DNA of 10,415 nt, from NCBI GenBank assembly GCA_964398215.1, contig CAYNNP010000229.1, forward strand, positions 1 through 10,415. The letters are read 5' to 3'. The notes under the pieces are model-generated. The model was given only the letters and a program-made list of their open reading frames with translations. It was not told the origin of the DNA and made no database searches. Shown piece by piece: positions 7,239 to 10,415 of the stretch (the first letter of the stretch is position 1; each line of letters starts with the position of its first letter). A program made the position numbers and the translations under genes. The DNA is from CAYNNP01 sp964398215 (lineage in GTDB: Bacteria > Planctomycetota > Planctomycetia > Pirellulales > Pirellulaceae).

Positions 7239-7259
7239 TTTTCCTAAATACGGCAATCG

Positions 7260-7289
7260 TTGCCGACTGTCTAAATGGCAGGTTTTAAT
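7260..7289 (+). promoter_or_regulatory. Possible promoter of the yqgE-like gene
   Basis: TTGCCG (7260-7265) and TTTAAT (7284-7289) are separated by 18 bp. Initiation near 7296 would leave a short leader before ATG 7309, arguing against the upstream TTG 7297 and GTG 7300 as starts. The match is moderate only. Confidence 0.4.
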
Positions 7290-7308
7290 ACACTCGTTGG
7301 TGAAAACA

Positions 7309-7908
7309 ATGACTGATTCATTCGTCGGCACTCTTTTGGTGGCTAGCACATTAGTAGAAGAACCGATTTTTTCTCAGGCAGTTTGCTTAATTGTTCACCA
7401 AGACGAAGATAACGTGATCGGAGTGATGCTCAATCGTCCAATGCAACCATTGGCGCCAAACTCACTGGAAATGCTGGGCAATTCCAAGTCCGGAAATCGT
7501 TTGCCAGAATCGGAAAAAGTTCTTGCTGGAGCGACGAACCAAATCGGAGCTGTGCATTTTGGTGGTCCCAACTCCGGGCCCGTGGTCGCCGTTCACGGAT
7601 CCAGCCAACATGGCGAAGCAGAAATGGGCAGCGGGATCTACGTCGCGGCGCAAAAGCAACACGTAGAAGCAATCGTGCGGGAACGTTCCAGCCCCTATCG
7701 CCTGATCATCGGTCATGTCGGGTGGGACCACGCCACTCTTGATGAACAACTTAGCGCAGGCATGTGGCATGTCATTCCAGCCAGCGAAGCCGTTCTGAAC
7801 CATGACGACAACGAAATGTGGGCTAGGCTGATTCGGCGGGCCACGGCAAGTTCGGTAGCCAGTTGGATCGGCGCAACGGATACACCCAGCGCCTGCACAT
7901 TGAACTAA
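7309..7908 (+). CDS. YqgE/AlgH-family protein (DUF179)
   Basis: The 199-residue product has the usual length of this family (E. coli YqgE is about 187). The family signatures are in order: an N-terminal TLLVAS...EEPIFSQAVCLIV segment (8-29), GVMLNRPM (38-45), FGGPNSGPV (84-92) and GHVGWDHATLDEQL (135-148) followed by the conserved W153. No signal peptide or membrane segment is visible, so it is probably cytoplasmic. The molecular function of the family is not firmly established. AlgH was first linked to alginate regulation in Pseudomonas, and I infer nothing specific here. ATG 7309 is chosen over in-frame TTG 7297 and GTG 7300 because family members begin close to this point and a GGTGA sequence lies a few bases upstream. 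The next plus-strand gene follows after about 90 nt with no clear terminator, so co-transcription is possible. Confidence 0.9.
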   Translation: MTDSFVGTLLVASTLVEEPIFSQAVCLIVHQDEDNVIGVMLNRPMQPLAPNSLEMLGNSKSGNRLPESEKVLAGATNQIGAVHFGGPNSGPVVAVHGSSQHGEAEMGSGIYVAAQKQHVEAIVRERSSPYRLIIGHVGWDHATLDEQLSAGMWHVIPASEAVLNHDDNEMWARLIRRATASSVASWIGATDTPSACTLN

Positions 7909-7958
7909 TCAATGATCGACGAATCTAGTCCTTCATTTTACGATCGGATCCAGATAGG

Positions 7959-8006
7959 ATGACGGTTCCTATGCCATCCTCTTCTTTGATCCCGCTCCGT
8001 GCCTGA
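7959..8006 (+). CDS. Possible 15-residue leader ORF overlapping the cold-shock gene start
   Basis: ATG 7959 opens a frame encoding MTVPMPSSSLIPLRA and ending at TGA 8004-8006, just past the GTG start (7999) of the next gene in another frame. A second in-frame ATG at 7971 follows AGGA by 11 nt. Because the downstream gene lacks a ribosome site, coupling through this ORF is conceivable. An ORF this short could easily arise by chance. Confidence 0.25.
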   Translation: MTVPMPSSSLIPLRA

Positions 8007-8430
8007 TTCCGACGACGAACAACCAAAAAAACGATTTCTGATCCAACGCAAGCGTTTGGGAACGATCAAGTTTGTGCGCGAGGACGGTGAGTTCGGATTT
8101 ATCGAGGCCGAGGATTTTCGCGACGATGTCTTCTTTCATCGAACCGTTTGGCAGCCCGACCAAGATGACAAGGCCACAGAGTCCTCACCAAACATGGGCT
8201 ATCGACGCCCAAGACCAACTGGACTTTCTGAAGAACTGGTTGATACGCACGTTGAATTCGAGATCGACGACGAGATCTTTTCAACCGAAAAGAAACTACG
8301 GGCCAAAATAGTTCGTCCAACAAAACGGCCTGCCGGACAAAAACTCTCTGGCCGCGACGCAACTTTTCGCATTGTGACTCATCATCCTAAAGCACGCCGC
8401 AAAAAACCAAACTGGCGAAAGAAAGACTAA
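7999..8430 (+). CDS. Divergent cold-shock-domain RNA-binding protein
   Basis: The 143-residue product resembles a cold-shock (OB-fold) protein with extensions. RLGTIKFVREDGEFGFIEAED (19-39) corresponds to strands 1-2 with the RNP1-like motif, and DVFFHRT (43-49) is the RNP2-like motif. VDTHVEFEIDDE...KKLRAKIVRP (81-107) fits the last strands. Between these parts is a polar insertion of about 25-30 residues (51-80), longer than the loop in classical CspA proteins. The C-terminal tail (108-143) is strongly basic and ends ARRKKPNWRKKD, consistent with nucleic-acid binding. The start is GTG 7999: an in-frame TGA at 7987 prevents a longer form and no ATG precedes the domain. No Shine-Dalgarno site is seen before it. 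The gene is convergent with the next one, with only 19 nt between stops and no strong terminator. Assignment to the CSD fold is fairly secure; the role in cold adaptation is inferred only from the family. Confidence 0.75.
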   Translation: MPDSDDEQPKKRFLIQRKRLGTIKFVREDGEFGFIEAEDFRDDVFFHRTVWQPDQDDKATESSPNMGYRRPRPTGLSEELVDTHVEFEIDDEIFSTEKKLRAKIVRPTKRPAGQKLSGRDATFRIVTHHPKARRKKPNWRKKD

Positions 8431-8449
8431 CAAGTCTGCTCGGCTTACT

Positions 8450-9127
8450 TCAAAGCCCGCCAATATCTTGCTGCAACTCCGCATAGATTCCAATCTGATC
8501 TGAATCTGGCGGTTTGTTTCCATACAGCAACAAACCGCCTTCGCCAGTTAGCCACCGTTCATCCAGTAAACGCAGCGATTGATTTGCTGGCGATGTGACT
8601 GGCTCGCGTTTTACACCCATGCTGATCGCATCGTGCGAACCTCGAAAAATGGTAACGTGATCCGGTGGTAAAGTCGTCGCCATTCGCTTGGTGCCGCGAC
8701 GTGAACGCACCAGGGTTGTGATCTTCCAGCGGTCATCGCGAGGGTCTTCCATGACGCGTACAGTCACGACGGATTCACCTGATGGTACATCAATCGCGGC
8801 AAACCAATGCGGATGCTGGACGGATTGCTCCCAGATGGAGCTGTAGGCGATGCGAAACTTCGGGCTATTGGGAACACGAATTCGCAATTGATAAGTCAGC
8901 GGCTGTTCACTCGGAATACGCACCGCTGCAATCTGATCATCGGTTGTTGGTTGTAAATGCCCTGTTTCCAATCGTAGTTTTTCAAGCTCTGCCTGTACCC
9001 CATGCAACCGTCGCATCGTCGAGACTAAGCCAACGGACAATGCGACAATCGTCACCACAACCAACATCGCTCGCAGGCTGAACTGGTCTCGTTGTACACG
9101 ACGGGGCGTTTGATCATTGCCAGTCAT
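8450..9127 (-). CDS. Membrane-anchored hypothetical protein (planctomycete type)
   Basis: I do not recognise a functional family in this 225-residue protein. The N-terminus is basic and polar, followed by QFSLRAMLVVVTIVALSVGL (15-34), a single membrane segment of a kind often found at the start of small planctomycete proteins. Residues 38-58 (RRLHGVQAELEKLRLETGHL region) look like a short coiled coil. The rest (about 65-225) is a soluble, beta-rich-looking domain with no cysteine and no obvious catalytic motif, probably outside the cytoplasm. Start ATG 9127 has no Shine-Dalgarno site. It lies 67 nt downstream of the ThuA-like gene on the same strand, so the two may share a transcript. Codon-level continuity and the membrane motif support a real gene. 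Confidence 0.75.
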   Translation of the reverse strand: MTGNDQTPRRVQRDQFSLRAMLVVVTIVALSVGLVSTMRRLHGVQAELEKLRLETGHLQPTTDDQIAAVRIPSEQPLTYQLRIRVPNSPKFRIAYSSIWEQSVQHPHWFAAIDVPSGESVVTVRVMEDPRDDRWKITTLVRSRRGTKRMATTLPPDHVTIFRGSHDAISMGVKREPVTSPANQSLRLLDERWLTGEGGLLLYGNKPPDSDQIGIYAELQQDIGGL

Positions 9128-9194
9128 CAGTGCTGGGAGCAGGAGTTCGTTGGCTCAAGAGCGATCGGGCTGGCGACTTTTTAATGCAGCGGAA

Positions 9195-10247
9195 TCAAAA
9201 CTTCCATTCGGGTGTTCCCGCTGGATCAGGTCGTTTTGGTGCTTTGCCCAATCCCCAATCGGCTGGTTGCATGTCGGCATCCGACCACCAGTTTTTGTCG
9301 CGGATGAATCCGTAGAAACTCGGATGGTATGGGTCGACAAAAGCGACATCCGCTTTCTCTGGTACTTCTTGGCCAGTCAAATGGTACGACGCATTGACAA
9401 TCATTCGCCGCAAACCTTCGTTCAACAAGTCAACAGAAGCTCCTCCCGTCGTGCAGAATGAAGTTCCTTTTTTGCCGCCCGGCGAGGTATAAGAGTGCAA
9501 CCAACCGAACGGCTGCATGGGATCATTTTTTTTGCCCTCAATGTTCTTTGATGATGGCTTCAAAGAATCAGTCACTGCCGCTCGCATCAGAATCTCGTCG
9601 TCGTCGGTCAGATGAACCACACCATAGACATCGCTCAGTGCAAAAACGTCTTTGACTGAATTCAAAATCGGGTGTTTTGATTTGGCCGGCACGGTCACGC
9701 CGCGGCAGCCCTGACGTTTGTGTGCGCCGTGGTGGTTGACCCATTGCTCACCAAGGATTTTGCGACCGAACTGGCCAAAACTCAATTTTCCACCAAACTT
9801 GTCACTTCCGTTGAACGCGTGCGTGGCTGTTCGAATGCCGATGACCGGTTTGCCTGCGTCCAAGAACTCGGTGATGTGCTTTGCTTCTTCGGGACCAGGT
9901 CGGCGAAACCGCGTCCCGATGATCATCAGGTCGGCTGTATCCAGAGCATCCAACCCCCACAAACCAGCTTGGTTGTTAGGGTCGATGTACTTCTTGTCTG
10001 CGGACCAAGAAAATATCACGGTACATTTAAAGCCATGCTTTTGACTCAGGATCTTGCCGAGCATCGGCATGGATTCTTCGGTGCGATATTCTTCGTCACC
10101 TGCAACCAAAACAACATGCTTAACGGCTTTACCATCCGCAGGTTCCAACACCAATGTGTGATGATCACCGTACGAGTTGGAACCAAGGGCGATCGCAATG
10201 GCAAAGGTTGCGGTGACCCCGCGAAGAAAGCTTTTTGAGAAAATCAT
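9195..10247 (-). CDS. Secreted ThuA-like domain protein
   Basis: This 350-residue protein begins with a signal peptide (basic start, hydrophobic 9-22, likely cut after SNSYG near residue 27), so it is probably exported. The mature part is a ThuA/class-I-glutamine-amidotransferase-like fold: KHVVLVAGDEEYRTEES (43-59), ADLMIIGTRFRRP (105-117), GKPVIGIRTATHAF (132-145), HHGAHKRQGCRGV (172-184) and GWLHSYTSPGGKKGTSFCTTGGA (248-270). At the position of the amidotransferase nucleophile elbow (GIRTAT) there is no cysteine, as in other ThuA proteins, so amidotransferase activity is unlikely. The C-terminal extension FYGFIRDKNWWSDADMQP...DPAGTPEWKF (311-350) is common in planctomycete members. ThuA was named from a trehalose-utilisation locus and a sugar-related role is plausible but unproven. 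Start ATG 10247 has no Shine-Dalgarno site. The 168 bases upstream to the window edge hold only a poor TACAAT -10 candidate. Confidence 0.9.
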   Translation of the reverse strand: MIFSKSFLRGVTATFAIAIALGSNSYGDHHTLVLEPADGKAVKHVVLVAGDEEYRTEESMPMLGKILSQKHGFKCTVIFSWSADKKYIDPNNQAGLWGLDALDTADLMIIGTRFRRPGPEEAKHITEFLDAGKPVIGIRTATHAFNGSDKFGGKLSFGQFGRKILGEQWVNHHGAHKRQGCRGVTVPAKSKHPILNSVKDVFALSDVYGVVHLTDDDEILMRAAVTDSLKPSSKNIEGKKNDPMQPFGWLHSYTSPGGKKGTSFCTTGGASVDLLNEGLRRMIVNASYHLTGQEVPEKADVAFVDPYHPSFYGFIRDKNWWSDADMQPADWGLGKAPKRPDPAGTPEWKF

Positions 10248-10415
10248 GGCTAGGATTCAAAAGGTAGGAAGCATTCATTCAACAACCCAACATTGTACAT
10301 GCTTGCGTCGGCGAGCGGACAGATGGTGCTAGGGTTGAAGCTAATGTCCTGTATTGGGCCGGAGAGGGCTGCGAGTTTTTTGTTTTGTGAGCGGCAAGAC
10401 GATAGCCCGGTTATT

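Noticed and set aside
7893..7900. CTGCACAT half-site at the end of the yqgE-like gene as a further BlaI operator
   Set aside because: There is no matching TGCAG arm 6 nt away; a similar lone half-site at 1184-1190 shows that such matches occur by chance.
8420..8456. Bidirectional terminator between the convergent cold-shock and hypothetical genes
   Set aside because: Only 4-5 bp stems (AGACT/AGTCT and GGCT/AGCC) are present and none is followed by a T run.
9720..10238. 172-codon plus-strand open frame
   Set aside because: It is opposite the N-terminal half of the ThuA-like gene, which has family motifs and a signal peptide.
10376..10386. T-rich run on the plus strand as an intrinsic terminator
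   Set aside because: No stable GC-rich stem precedes it and there is no plus-strand gene before it in the window.

Overview
The window looks like chromosomal DNA of a planctomycete, probably of the Pirellulales/Rhodopirellula type. The evidence is a ThuA-like secreted protein with the WW...DPAGTPEWKF tail common in that phylum, a small membrane protein with the planctomycete-style 'FSLRAMLVVVTIVAL' N-terminus, a BlaI/M56 pair with a prenyltransferase-repeat domain, weak or absent Shine-Dalgarno sites at several genes, and a moderate GC content (about half). I cannot name a species. I see no tRNA, rRNA, CRISPR array, transposase or attachment site.

Layout. Positions 1-2496 (minus strand) hold a two-gene regulatory operon: a BlaI/MecI-family repressor followed, with an ATGA start/stop overlap, by a large M56 (BlaR1-type) membrane metallopeptidase that runs off the left edge. 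Upstream of blaI is a clear sigma70-like promoter whose -10 box is the exact centre of a 12-bp inverted repeat. A second, related inverted repeat lies 43 bp further upstream. Positions 2591-6275 (minus strand) hold a tripartite-type exporter operon: a HlyD/MacA-like membrane fusion protein followed by a MacB-like fused ATPase-permease, with its own promoter whose -10 lies inside a perfect 12-bp palindrome. Positions 6469-7119 (minus strand) encode pyridoxamine 5'-phosphate oxidase (PdxH). Divergent from it, 7309-8430 (plus strand) encode a YqgE/AlgH-family protein and then a divergent cold-shock-domain protein with a GTG start and an overlapping upstream mini-ORF. Positions 8450-10247 (minus strand) encode a ThuA-like secreted protein and, 67 nt downstream, a membrane-anchored hypothetical protein. 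The last 168 bases (10248-10415) are the ThuA upstream region, in which I find no convincing promoter, RNA gene or terminator.

How the genes work together. By analogy with BlaR1/BlaI, the membrane protease would sense something outside the cytoplasm and relieve repression by BlaI. The paired operators indicate autoregulation of the operon. The unusual point is the sensor: where BlaR1 carries a penicillin-binding domain, this protein carries an alpha/alpha-barrel domain with prenyltransferase/squalene-cyclase-type repeats. The exporter operon ends 182 bp upstream of blaI on the same strand, but it has a different palindrome in its promoter, so common control is not shown. PdxH, YqgE, the cold-shock protein and ThuA appear to be ordinary housekeeping or accessory genes.
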